From Straminergon stramineum (taxonomy: Eukaryota; Streptophyta; Bryopsida; Hypnales; Calliergonaceae), in the NCBI GenBank assembly GCA_963920665.1, contig OY987266.1, positions 27,545,439 through 27,609,438 of the forward strand: DNA of 64,000 nt, written 5' to 3'. Under the pieces are notes generated by a model that saw only the letters and a list, made by a program, of their open reading frames with translations, had not been told where the DNA came from and did no database searches. This document shows positions 24,053 through 35,958 of this stretch, piece by piece. Position 1 is the stretch's first letter, and every line of letters begins with the position of its first letter. The position numbers and the translations under genes were made by a program.

Positions 24053-26991
24053 CATTATAAGATTGTGTACAATTGAGAGTTCAATTCATTCTATTTAGAC
24101 TAGCCATTAGAATGATACAATGAATAACTTGTTTAGGTGATCTTGTCATCCACTTTACCAAAAAATGATTGATAGGTTTTATAAATTTTGTTTTCCAAAG
24201 CTTGAAAATTTTTAAAATTCAAAGTGTAATGTACAATGTACAAAATAGAATTTCACTTCATCCAAATATAAATGTTAAAAAATGTCCAATTTCATAATTA
24301 GAAGACCATTGTTTAGTTAGTTATAATAAAACTATAAATACTTATACCATGACATCATATAATAAATCTCATAGTTTCAACCAAGAATATCAATTTCTTG
24401 ATGAAAAAAGAAATGTATTCAATGTATGGATATTGAATTTTTAAAAATATATATATTACACAAATATTACAATAAGTTTCCAAAATCCAATGATGTAGAT
24501 GGAAAAGCATACGAAATTTCATGATGAAAATATAATTTTCTCTTATGTTTGTTTCATTTGTCAAAGTGTCAAACCAATTGTTATGGGATTTTCAAAGGGT
24601 CAATGTTCCGAACATCAAATTAACCTTCATCTACATATCATTCCCATAATACTTGTTTGTACCTATATTATTTTTAGCTATATTTATTGAATTCCTAAAA
24701 AGGAAAGAGTAGGTTTCAACATGTGTACAAAATGTGTTTTCTAACTTTGACTCGTTTCAATTGGAGGTTGAATATATTACATTTTATACTTGAACACAAA
24801 CTTGGGAATCACAAATCCAAAATGAAGTTAAAGTTCTAGGGTTCCCTTACTACCTTCAACCTTTTGTAAGGTACTAACAAATAAAATTGTCTATAATGAA
24901 ACTTTCCAAAAAGAAAAACGTTTTGATTCCTGAAATTCAAATATTCAGAGAATTATGGGAAATTCAATTAGTTTAATAAAATAAATCAAGTTTTCAGATC
25001 GCATTCTTTTGATCACCAAAAAATATCAAAACATGGGACTGAGTATGATTTAAGCTTGCGTCGGGGTCTAAAGTATTAAATTAAAAATTCAAATGATAAT
25101 TACACATTATTGTGTTTCAAGGGAGATGAAATCTTGGGTTTAGGGTTTAGGGTTGCATTATTTGCTAAAAAATTAATGGGAATATATATCAAGAGCCCTT
25201 TGACAATATAAGTATCTTAAGTTTGTTCTTGTTGTAGATGATATTGTTGAATTATTGTACAATATCTTCACAAAGTTCATTTCTTCACAAATCTACACAT
25301 TTCGATTGAATATTTTTGCCCTCTTAGATGGCTCATAGGAATGCCATCAAATAGACTCTTCTAGCACTATCTATAACAAATGAAATAAAGCATGGAAAAC
25401 TTTGAAGACATTGAGACTTCATAAACACTAAGCTAAGTGTACCTTGTGCCATTGCCACAACCATAGGGATGCTTGGGTAAGCCCTCTTTCATCTACTTCA
25501 ATGCTAATAAAAGTAATTTTTTTGATTAAATTAAATAATTCTTTAGAAATTTTGAATTCAATATCTTCTCTAATTTCAGTTGGAAACTCAAAATGACATG
25601 AAACTGAGACTTTTCACCCCTCCTCATTGGTACCTTTCCAAAAAAACAAGTCAAAAGTCTAGGGGAATGAGGGGATGTACAATTCTAGAGATGTCATTGT
25701 GCCAAACAAAGAAGAACCCAAAACAGAAGAAGAAGCTTAATTTAATGTATAGATTATTGTACCTTAAAATCAATGCCAAAGTAGAAACAATAGAAATAAT
25801 ATGAATTTTCTAATACATAAAAAAATCAATAATTTAATATATTTTTTAGCGTGAGTCGAAATGACCCTAAACCAAGATTGTGCACCCCTCTTTGGTAAGG
25901 GCTTTTTACAATACACAAAAGTGATTGATTTACACAAAGATCTAATTAAAGTTAAAGTGTTTCATTTCCTATATGATGTTAGGAGCATCTTACATGTAAA
26001 GATCTTTGTGGCTCCAAAATTTTAAAGGATGTAGGCAAACAACAAATGATTGTTCAAAACATACATTTTCTTTCATGTCAAATTGAACTCGAATTTCATG
26101 ATTTTTTAAGTTTGTATAAAAAGAAGGATAATTTCTTCAAATTTGAATCATTGAATTCATAATTTTAAAATTTTTCTAAATTATTATATTTTGATCACAT
26201 ACATTTTACTTTCAAATATATAAATATTTAGACAAAAGTTAGAATCTCATTATTTATAATAAATAAATAAAATTTTAATTATGCCTTCTAGTAGCATACA
26301 ACAAAATTGAGGAATAGAACATTCATACTTCAAGTTAGGCTTTCAAATTTATTTTTTTGGTATTTTTTTGGACACAAATGAAACGGAATTTCATTGCAAA
26401 GGAGAAAAATACAAGTTGACCAATCACAAGTCGCCTAGCAGAGAATAACACAACAGAGGCAACAAAAAAAAATAGGACGGACCATGTTTTGCTTGTTTTG
26501 CTTATATTGTTTGTTACAGTGACATCTTCTGGTTTGTACATGTAGTGGTTGCATTTTTGGTACAGTCAGGAAGCCCTTACGAATGAGGAGGCCATATGCT
26601 TTATTTTGTGACATTTGAATCTACGTTGTGAAAGTTTATTGAGTTTCAAAGTTTTCATAAGTTAGGAAATTAGAAAAGTAATTATAGTTTTCTGTTCATT
26701 GTAGCTCAAGGTTTAGGATTTATGAACTAACTAAAAGATTCCGGCCAATTACTTTTTTTCTTTGACACAAATGAAATGGAAGTTCATAGAAAGGAAGAAA
26801 TTACAAGCTTGCCAGGCACATGTGACCCATTAATTTAGATCCAAGATGATTGTATGAGTTATAATCACAAGGCCTTGGATCCTTTAATAGTAGCTGAAAA
26901 TAAAAAAGCAATTTTTGCGAGGATCCAAACCACGTGAAAGCCATAAATGAACTACCTAAAGGTGCCTAGAAGAAGTCCTTGGGTAATTCCA
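24053..26991. other. AT-rich stretch with no recognisable gene
   Basis: Short frames such as 24355-24564 and 25580-25804 show no protein similarity. It holds a short TTTAGGG run at 25136-25155 and fragments of the 21.4-kb dispersed repeat, one of them reversed at about 25440-25700. Confidence 0.4.
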
Positions 26992-27241
26992 TTAACCCCT
27001 CAAGGCCCAAGGAGCCCATTTTGGGCCTCTCACCTGTTCAATAGGTCAAAGTTATAACTTCTTTTCCTGACATTCTAAGAAGTGTACCTAAGTGAATTTC
27101 ATATTCTGATGTTCATATTGAACAGGGAAGTTCAAAAGTACAATCAACATCATGTAATCAGCTTGATGTACAATGCATATTATTAATCAAAGTTCAAACT
27201 TGTGGAAAAGTACATAAATCGCTCGGGCCTTGAGGGGTTAA
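26992..27241. mobile_element. TTAA/CCCC non-autonomous element, copy 5 (best preserved)
   Basis: The element is 26996-27237, 242 bp. Its 13-bp perfect inverted ends are CCCCTCAAGGCCC and it has exact TTAA on both sides. The short interior is non-coding. It is the cleanest example for defining the family boundaries. Confidence 0.85.
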
Positions 27242-29299
27242 TGTGGATCAAGAGTCATTCCTTCATGGGAAGTTATGACTTGGATTTTGCTAAGTTAATA
27301 TAACCAACACCCAAAATCTATTTGTGTCCCATTTGTGTCAGTCATGTACATAGAGGTTTAATGATAGTGGAATTAAGTGATAAGAGCATTTGAAGCTATG
27401 CTAAAAAATATGCCCTACAGATTTGAAGTGGGCTTTTATTGCGCCGAAACACACACATTACATTCTAAGACAACCGTTTGGATTTTTGGGATCTAGTTCC
27501 CCCCAAAAAATCTCTCGCCTATGCATGGACTAGTGTCATTGTGCCATTTTGGTTCGCTCTTCTTGTTCTTTCTTTTGTAGTAGCGCCTACATCATGACAA
27601 TTGCCCCTACTCCTTTGTTCTTTCAATTCTTGTGTTGCTTTAGTCTAGTGTAGGGTGGTTGTTGTCATTTGCTAGTTCTTGAAATTTATTATTGTAGTTT
27701 GCAAGTTCTAAGAGTGAGAAGTCATGAATTTTGTGGAAGTAATACATTCCTCAAGGACTTAAATTCGATAACCCCTTTGTCAAAATGTTGAGTTCTTCTT
27801 GTTTTGCCTTCGTAGATAATTAGTATTGTGAAGTTGCACAAGTTTGTCATGACAATGCCTTTATCTTTGCTTCGTATGGATGATACACCTTGGCTAATTA
27901 TCATTATAAATAACTCAGACGATGCATTTGTTTTTTTTATATTTAGTTAGTTGGCAACTATGTTCCACACATATTGCTATCATATTTGGTTCTGATTTTT
28001 AGGTATAGTTTTTGGTTAGCATGGTTTCTAGTAGTCTGAATTTGAAGGTGAAGTCACATGGTTTTGGATTCAATTTTTGATGTTGACTATATCTTCCAAA
28101 TTAGTAGTGTAGTTGAAAAAGTTAGAGAAGAGTAAGCTCATTGTGAAGAGATATCTATAGATCAGAAGCGAGAAAGTGTAGTTAGTTTTATTATCACAAA
28201 TTCTAGTACAATTCATTGAAAAATATACATTTTTATTCTAGTTTGTCATATAAAAATTTTACTCTACTTTGTTAGATTTCATGATCATAGGGATTGAATT
28301 AGCTGAAATTTTGAAAGGCAAAATTGTTAACCAAAGGAAACAAGTTTGAATATTGATATCTATCTCATACTAGTAGTCCAAAACCTTAATCGTTCCTTTC
28401 TGAAACTTGGAAACCGCATTCTATAACATATGTGAGATATTCTTCATCTATCTTAGTAAAAGTATCCAAAATGTTACAATATTTATACTTTGTAAGATCT
28501 TCTCTAATAAGATTTGCTTTTGTTGATTTCCTCTCATTATTTGCATTCTGAGCTTGTAGAGTTGATGAGAGTTTCAAAACATCTGAATCTAGATTGAGAA
28601 GGATTTCTATGATGTGAGGGATAGTTCTAGAGGAGATGAAAATGGAAATGGAAAAGTTCATAGTGATTTGAATTGTAGTACAACTGTTTGTGAGCTTCCT
28701 TTGTTGGTTTTGGTCTTCCAAGACATTTTGAGCTATGTAGGAACCTCTATGTTTGTAGATCACATATGTATGACTGTGATGAATGTTCTTGTGTTTGTTG
28801 CTACTCGATTTGTTATTTGACAAAATACGGTGCACTTTCAATTTGTAGTATACCCACCAAATTTTGCGTTCCTCTATATGAGCTTTGGAGGAGGATGCTT
28901 GGATCATAAAGAGAAGGTTTAGGGTTTGCATACGTACAACATGTATTTACAGAAACACTATTGGCAATTTATAACAAGTCTCACATGTATCCAATTATTA
29001 ATTTATTATTGATTCTTTTCCTTGTAAGTTTTTCATGTAGTATTCTATTCTTTACAAAATGTTTCCATATTGTAGAATATGCATTTTTTTTATAGAAACC
29101 AATTGCTAATTCTCCAAACTAGACTAGACTTTGCATAGGATGTCATGAGTTCTTCTTGAATTATGTTAAGATTGAATGTCTTGATTCTTATACTTTTAGA
29201 TTGAAGATTTTAACAATGCAGTTGGAATTGCAGGTTTGTAATATAGACATGATATTGATGATAGTATGATTAGTAGACATTTAATGCCCTCCATTAAGA
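27242..29299. other. Leader-like and intron-like region before element B gene, with an unexplained minus-strand frame
   Basis: The stretch 27420-27700 is a little GC-richer and could be the promoter and leader of the second DUF7869-like gene, by analogy with 11961-12352. I could not fix a splice donor. The rest resembles intron. Confidence 0.3.
28386..28931 (-). CDS. Unrecognised 181-codon open frame
   Basis: This open frame is long for such AT-rich DNA. It is rich in Ile, Asn, Ser and Lys. The second half (SDVLKLSSTLQAQ, LTKYKYCNILDTF) looks helical and protein-like. I recognise no domain, signal peptide or membrane segment. It lies antisense within what should be the 5' intron of the second DUF7869-like gene. 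Chance, a captured gene fragment or a small element gene are all possible. Confidence 0.2.
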   Translation of the reverse strand: MQTLNLLFMIQASSSKAHIEERKIWWVYYKLKVHRILSNNKSSSNKHKNIHHSHTYVIYKHRGSYIAQNVLEDQNQQRKLTNSCTTIQITMNFSISIFISSRTIPHIIEILLNLDSDVLKLSSTLQAQNANNERKSTKANLIREDLTKYKYCNILDTFTKIDEEYLTYVIECGFQVSERND

Positions 29300-30073
29300 T
29301 ATTTATGTCAAATTTTTGTCATCGTCAATGAACTACATGTTATGATATCTTCCACATTAGAGTTCCAATATGTCGCTATAGAAATTCACCTCAAATGGAG
29401 GTGAAACTACAAATATCATGAAGATGTTGTACTTCTCAATGAAGTAGATGTCATGATATTTTCCCCATTTGAGTTCTAATATACAACTATAGAAGTTCAC
29501 CTCGAATGGAGGTGAATCTACAAATATCATGAAGATATTTGTTGTCCTCAATGAATTTGATGTCATGATATTTTCCCCCTTTGATTTCCAGTATGTAGCT
29601 ATAGAGATTCACCTCAAATGGAGGTGAATCTACAAATATCAAGAAGATGTTCATTTTTCTCAATGAATTAGGTGTTATGATATTCTCTACACTTCACTTC
29701 CAATATGAAATTATAGAGAATCACCTCGATTGGAGGTGATAATCAAATTATCAAGAAGATTTTTATTGTCCTTAATGAATCAGATGTTTTGATATCCTAT
29801 AGATTTGGGTTCCAATATGTAGCTTTAGAAATTTACCTCTAAAGAATGTAAATTTCAAATGATCGAGAAGATGTTTGTCATCTTAATTAAATTAAGTTTC
29901 ATAATATCCTCTACTTTTGAAATTAAATATGTATCTATGGAAACTCACGTCGAATGAAGGTAATCTACAAAGTTGGAGACATGCTTAACATTTTCTATTA
30001 ATAGAGATTATCTTTAATCAAGAGATTTGAGTTCAACTTATAGCTGTACATATTTGCCTCGAATACATGTGAA
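29300..30073. repeat. Family B palindrome cluster, right: tandem repeat of 111-112 bp
   Basis: Seven copies at 29385-29405, 29496-29516, 29608-29628, 29720-29740, 29832-29852, 29944-29963 and 30051-30073 are spaced 108-112 bp apart. The first four are near-perfect (TCACCTCAAATGGAGGTGA type). The last three are decayed. The whole unit repeats, including CTACAAATATCATGAAGAT after each palindrome. It ends 380 bp before the ATG at 30454, inside the inferred 5' intron. Confidence 0.9.
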
Positions 30074-30453
30074 TTTACAAATGTCATGTCTTAAAGTATC
30101 CATATACTATTTCCTCTTCTGATATATTTTCTTATGCATTTTCTCATACATCATCAATGTGGTATATAAAAGTTAATATCCTCCATTGACTCAATGAAAT
30201 GATTCTAATATCTAAGAAGAAACACTTTGGTTTTGAAGGAATGGATGTATCTCATAAAGAAGGTGCATTGAAGGATATAAAGTTCACTATCACAAAATTT
30301 TATTAGGTAAAAATAGTTTATTCTTGTAGTTTTTATTGAATTCATGTACAACTTAAGAAATGTTTGCATCCTATTTGCTCTAATCCAATAGTGAAATTAT
30401 GGACACATTTTTTTATTGTCTATTGAATACATTCTACATTTGATGTACAGGCC

Positions 30454-31620
30454 ATGGATTCATCCATAATGTTGGGTCACGAAATTTACTCATTAGATGA
30501 CAATGTCCATGTTCAATCGGATGAGACACTAGATATTCCTGAATGCGAAGGGGTTCCTCGAAGACTATGGTCTACAAAGCTAGTCACGCTTTATAGCGAG
30601 GGCGGACTTATGGTGGCAGAAGGAATTTGTCATAGTGTGAGCTCTGAACTTGTTCTTGGTGCCATTGCTCCACTTGGTGACTCGCATGTTGCAGTTCAAA
30701 TCTCGAAGACCCTATCATCTGATCATGTTCCAAATGAATGGAGGTATTCCTTGCATGCATGGCCAATTGAGTACATGTACTACAATGGTGCAAGTTTCCG
30801 CGATCACGAGATTCGTTACAATTACAATTGCCATCAAGCTCGACTTCTGGAGCCATCATCTACACAAAGCACACGGTACACTAGTATTGTAAGGAATCCG
30901 CGATAGGAGACATGTGTTAAGAACAAAGGACTTCTCATTCAGGAGTCTATCAACAATGTTTCTAGCAAAACTTGTTGTATCAACAATTGTGTACAACCTT
31001 TTCCAAGGGACAAGATTAAAGCATTTCGAGAGCACATGTATCGGGAAACATCCTATCAATTTCGTTACCGTATGAAGCTCGATATTCACAGACAAGTTCA
31101 TCGCGATGTACAAGGGAAGAGGGTGGTCATTGTAGAGGGCATTGATATTTGTATGGCTGCTTGGAGGCATATTGTTGGGGTTTCGGAAGCCACTTTCCAT
31201 CGTTACCAAGGATATGCAGCTCAAGGTCTCAATTCCCAACCCCATGGAAACATTGGTTTGCAAAAGCCTCAGAAGCATACTGAGCAAGCGACTTCCACTT
31301 TGAGGTGCATATTGGAAAAAAACGATGATCACATGCCTCATTGTACTCGGACGCTCAAATCTGGCGAAAAGGTGGTTTCTATGATTCTTCCAGCTACTTA
31401 GAAATGGAAGGAAGCTATTCCTGAAATTAACTCTGTAAACACATCCTTTGGATTGAAGGATGTCTCAACCTCTAATTTGAGCAAGATTAGAAAGGTGGAC
31501 TTCTCAGAGTTCGATGCCAAGAAACCTGGAGACAAAGTCTAGTCATTTTGCTAATGGTAGTGGGTGTTTTATTTGAAACATAGGAAACTTGTTTAAGACA
31601 GGGGTACCTAGATCTCATTT
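30454..31620 (+). pseudogene. DUF7869-like gene, copy 2, truncated and decayed
   Basis: The start ATG at 30454 follows an acceptor-like GATGTACAG, as in copy 1. The readable protein matches the N-terminal half of copy 1. Examples are SKTCCINNCVQPFP (near 30965) against TKTCCPNNCLQPFP, and the run AAWRHIVGVSEATFHRY against IAW.TIHGGSKATFYRY. Also matching are HTEQATSTLR and HCTRTLKSGEKV. Stops are TAG at 30904, 31399, 31540 and 31558 and TAA at 31552 and 31594. The region with the DN..NKN and GHT motifs is missing, so it cannot encode the catalytic core. It belongs with the family B palindromes upstream. Divergence from copy 1 is large, so this is not a recent duplicate. Confidence 0.75.
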
Positions 31621-34600
31621 TGAACACGGATATTCGTATTGTCTTAAAAACAAGGTCAAAAATTATACGATATGTCAAGTGATTTTTGGATGACTGAGAC
31701 TTTGTTGAGGTGATATTTGCTCCGCCTATTTTAGGTACTCGCACCTAAAATTTGAGTTGCTTCTTGGATTTGGAATTCATGGTTCTGTTGTTGGCTTGGG
31801 AGTGAGCGGTTTGCTGTAGTTTAAAAGACTCTTTGAAAATCTCCATGTTTCACATGATATTAGTTAACTGACCGAGTTTTAGTTTCTGAAATTTGTAAAC
31901 GAGATTTACTATTAGTATTGTTCAAAAGATTCAAAATATGGTGAATGAAACGATTTGGTGATTTCATCTAAGATTGTTATAAATTTGAATGTTTTTGCCA
32001 ATTTCATCCCAATGTTTTGACTATTTTTTGGCATTTTTAGCGAAATTATTTTTTTTGGTGCAGTTTGGCACCAAAAAGCCCCTCAAAAAGGCCTTGGATA
32101 GGTCCTTCAACCATTGAAGGTATCTGAATAGATCATTTGGACCCTGTAACCATAATCACATGGATAGAGATATAGTTGAGTGACTACCTTCATGCTTGAC
32201 CCTAACTTCCCACAAATGAATGAAAAGTGTACGGCTCATTTATTCCATGATTTTTTTAACTTTACCATAATCCCAAAAGAACATGGCCCATGAACCCCGA
32301 AAATCTTTGTATTCACCCTAACACAGCGTTGCGCGCCTATTTACTGTAGCTACGTGCCTGCCGGCGCTTCACTCCAGGCCTAAACCCTACTCGCTACGCT
32401 AAGTAGGGTTTAGGTGCTATATCCCTATCCATTTTCCTCTCCTATGTTCAAATGAAATGCATCTTGCCTGACAAGGATTGCCCGATCATATAGTACACTC
32501 ACACATTACCTACCAGGCCCCTAATCAATTTCTATAGGTACTGGGACATCTATGACAGAAACTATGACTGAATGAATGACCACCACGTCTAAATTGATGA
32601 CCGGCTTCTAATGAACCATTTGTGTCCTAACCCATGCAATTTGTTTTGAGAGCCAAAGCAATATTTCAAAAGAGGAATTATGAAAACAGCATGTATTGGG
32701 GATTATCCATTGATGAAATTTTGCATTCCAAAATTCATAGGCCTACAATTATTACTTGAATTGCAATCCCCATGGTTTCTAATTTTCTACGTGGTGGTTC
32801 ATTTCCTAAAGCCTTCCCACTGCTCCACATCATGCACAAATTGCTGAAATGAGTGGTAATGGGTGGATGTATTGTACCTCCCGCTTCGTAGTTGAAATCA
32901 CCCTTGGTGCAAATGACCTTGAATTGTTTGTTTGTTGAATCTCTCTAACATTTCCTTAATACCTGAGATGAAAAAAAAACTAAGCCCTCTAGCTTCATTT
33001 TTTTGCCGTCCTATTTGTGGCCCCATATCCAAAACAACTCATTTGAATGGCATTTACTTTCGTGATGAGTTTGGTATATTAATTATGAAATTGATAGCAA
33101 CTCAGTTCTCAATTATTTGGCAAACCGCTAAACCCTAGTAGGTGCATGGAATGGAAACTCTCAATTGTTTTAGGATATTTTTAGGTCTAATCTATACATG
33201 GTTTTAAAATATATTATGCGGACCACTTCATGAATTCGCCGAAATTAGGATTTTTAAATTATGTTTTCATATGAAGTTAATAAATCTGTTTTTTTAATGC
33301 ATTGTCTTTTCAAGTTAGACCAAATGCACGCAATATCTACTAATGTAAATTATACTAAATTACCTATAATATTATTATTTTTAATTATGTTCAAATAAAT
33401 AAAATATGAAATTTTTAGTATTCAGTTTTGAATTGGTAGCCTAAGTCATCAATAGATTATTTGATATAATAAATTTTAAAGGATAAATATGAATGAATAC
33501 TCCAAGTATCTCCCAAGTGAAAAATCTATTGGTCATTTCAAGAAACACTACTCCTTTTCTCTATCATGATCGAAGTGATTTTTTGTCGTTGATTATAACT
33601 TTTGAAACAGGAATCCAATGAACATGAAATATGGATTGAACATGTTAAAATTGACTTTCATCAAATCAAATATGTTTTAGAAATTAAAAAAAAACATTTG
33701 TATATTTAAAAATCATTTTCATGAATTTTCCAAAATTGCAATTTAGGGATTTTTATTATGCTAGGAGTCCTCTAATTGAATGATATGGAGTTGAAACTTT
33801 CAAGATCTATTTGTGTAGTATGAAAGCATGTATGTACCAACACAAATTAAAAAATATATTATTTTATGTCCTGAACATGAGTGCAATCAACACTCACATT
33901 AAGTGCATTTTTTGAACACTGATAAAGGTACAAAAATTATTTTTTTGGTGAAATGTAATCACCATCAACTCTTTCCCAATAGACCATTTTCAGTTTTGAA
34001 AAACAATTAGTTTCTTATTTTTTACAAATTGAAATGTAGAAGTGTCAATTTTCATGAGATTTTGTACTTTTATAAACCACCCTATTTGAGAATTTTTATA
34101 TGGTTTCCCACCCTAGGTTATTTTTATTTTAAAGGTTTATACCTTACCAAAAACAAATATTGGCATGTTTAAAGAATTTCATTTCGAATTATGAAACCCT
34201 AAATCCTAAAAAAACACAGTATTTTGAAAAAAGCTACCCAAAGTGGATGGTGTTTCTTGCAATGACCCCTATTGTATTAGATGAAATTGGAGGGCATGAA
34301 GAGAGCGTGAGTTATTTTGAGTTCGCAAGTTGTTGGAACTAGCTACACAAATAATACAATATGGCACATTCACTGCACCATTAGATAATAAATTTTTAAA
34401 AATTATTTTAATTATATTTTAATGAATGTCTTAAAAATAAAATTACTTCAACTTAAAGTTTATTAATACTTTTTAAAAGATTTATATTTTCATTTTTTTC
34501 TTCAAAAATTTCAGAAATTCAGCCCATTATGGGTTGGTGGACTTCCCAATTTCTAATAGCATGGGGAACAATGCAATGTACAACCCCAAAATGGGCTTTT

Positions 34601-34748
34601 GAAGCCCTCAAATGGCCTAATATTGAATGTAGAATTATTTCGAGATACAACTATAGTATTATCCTAAACAATAATCTACTTAGTTATAAAAGTAAATGGA
34701 AGAAAATAATTAAATACAAAATTTTTTATAATGGTTCCATGTTATTGT
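31621..34748. other. AT-rich stretch after DUF7869 copy 2, no gene recognised
   Basis: Decayed 3' sequence of the element probably continues for a short way. The rest is AT-rich with no protein similarity. A telomere-motif hairpin at 32341-32416 is listed separately. Confidence 0.4.
32341..32416. repeat. Hairpin with telomere-like arms, copy 1
   Basis: GGCGCTTCACTCCAGG is followed by CCTAAACCCTAC, a 14-16 base loop and GTAGGGTTTAGG (12-bp arms). A second copy with the same upstream GC-rich segment lies at about 48508-48597. The shared segment is about 75 bp, which implies a dispersed element and not two chance hairpins. Confidence 0.7.
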
Positions 34749-35679
34749 TTAACCCCTAAAGGACCATTGTCCCTTCGAGGGACAATTGAGATTTCAAGGA
34801 GGTACGTAAGTTCTCAATTTTTGTCCTGATTTTTTGAAACTTTTTATGAAGATAGAAAAATTGATTAGCTTTGTGGGAATATAATATTTTTTTCATTTGG
34901 TGCTTTGGAACGAAAGTTATGCCCAAATAAGCTCAAAACAGGGGAGAGGGGGCAGCAAAAAAAAGATTCAAGAATTTGAATTTTTTTATTTTTTATTTTT
35001 TTACCTTATAGATTGTATTTTTTTCTACACAGAAAGCTTTGATTCATTTCATTTGGATTTGCTATGAGAAAGTTATAGACAATCTTGTTTTGGAGGCACT
35101 TAGAGCATCTTCCTAAAAAAATAACTTGTAGGATTCATTTTTGAATGCAATTTTTACAATTTTTCAAAAAAAAAGGTCCATATCGTTTCAATTGCCTTCT
35201 AGAACAATCTCACCATTGGGATTAGTGCATTTTAATTCCATCTTAGAGATATTAATAATTTAGATTTTCCTTCTATCTTGTACCTACTTCTACTTAACAA
35301 TTTTTTAAAGAATCAAAATTAATTATTTTTGTATTTTTGTATTTTTCCTAGACTCTCAACTCAATTCTCCACCATAAAGATTTAAAGCTCAAAACTCTGT
35401 AGTGCAAAAAATTAAAGTTAAGAAGGTTCAAAGTCACATAACCTAGTCCCGCAATGTGTGGAAAAACTTGTTTTCATCACTTTAAATGCAGATATCTTGC
35501 AATCTATGCGGTCAAAATTTCTGTAATTTTTTCCAGACATTTTGATACTAGTTAGGTGTAAGATCCTATGGTTAGATGTGAAAAAAATAAAAATTTCAAA
35601 TTTTTTTACTCTTTGCTGTAAAAATGACAATTTTGAGTGTTTTTTTTGCAGAAAAAGGCCTTGGTCCTTTAGGAGTTAA
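34749..35679. mobile_element. TTAA/CCCC non-autonomous element, copy 6 (longest)
   Basis: The element is 34753-35675, 923 bp, with exact TTAA on both sides. The left end is CCCCTAAAGGACCATTG. The right end, read inward, is CTCCTAAAGGACCAAGG. No coding capacity. It lies just before the TET/JBP-like gene. Confidence 0.8.
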
Positions 35680-35958
35680 TATAATGACTACATATTAATA
35701 TGAAGTTGGCCGTGAATATTTTTTGTTTTAGCATTTCTGCAAACTTTTTTCTATGAATGCAATTTTCAAGTGAATCACCACTCATTTTTTCAATATGAAA
35801 ATATAGTAATTTATCTAGTCCTATGTTTATTTAATATAACTAAAATGAAATTAACTTACTCTATATTTTTTTGATGTTAACCATTAATTTGTATAATACA
35901 TAGAATAATACTCATTTGTAATTGAATCTACAAAATATATATGTGCATTGCATTATAG

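Noticed and set aside
29300..30073. CRISPR-like array, because short palindromes recur at regular spacing
   Set aside because: The spacers are themselves repeated (111-bp tandem unit), the genome is eukaryotic and no cas gene is present.
1..31620. Fungal repeat-induced point mutation as cause of the C-to-T stops
   Set aside because: CAG to TAG fits CpA targeting, but the TTTAGGG motif and plant dioxygenase remnant point to a plant, where CG and CHG methylation explains the pattern.
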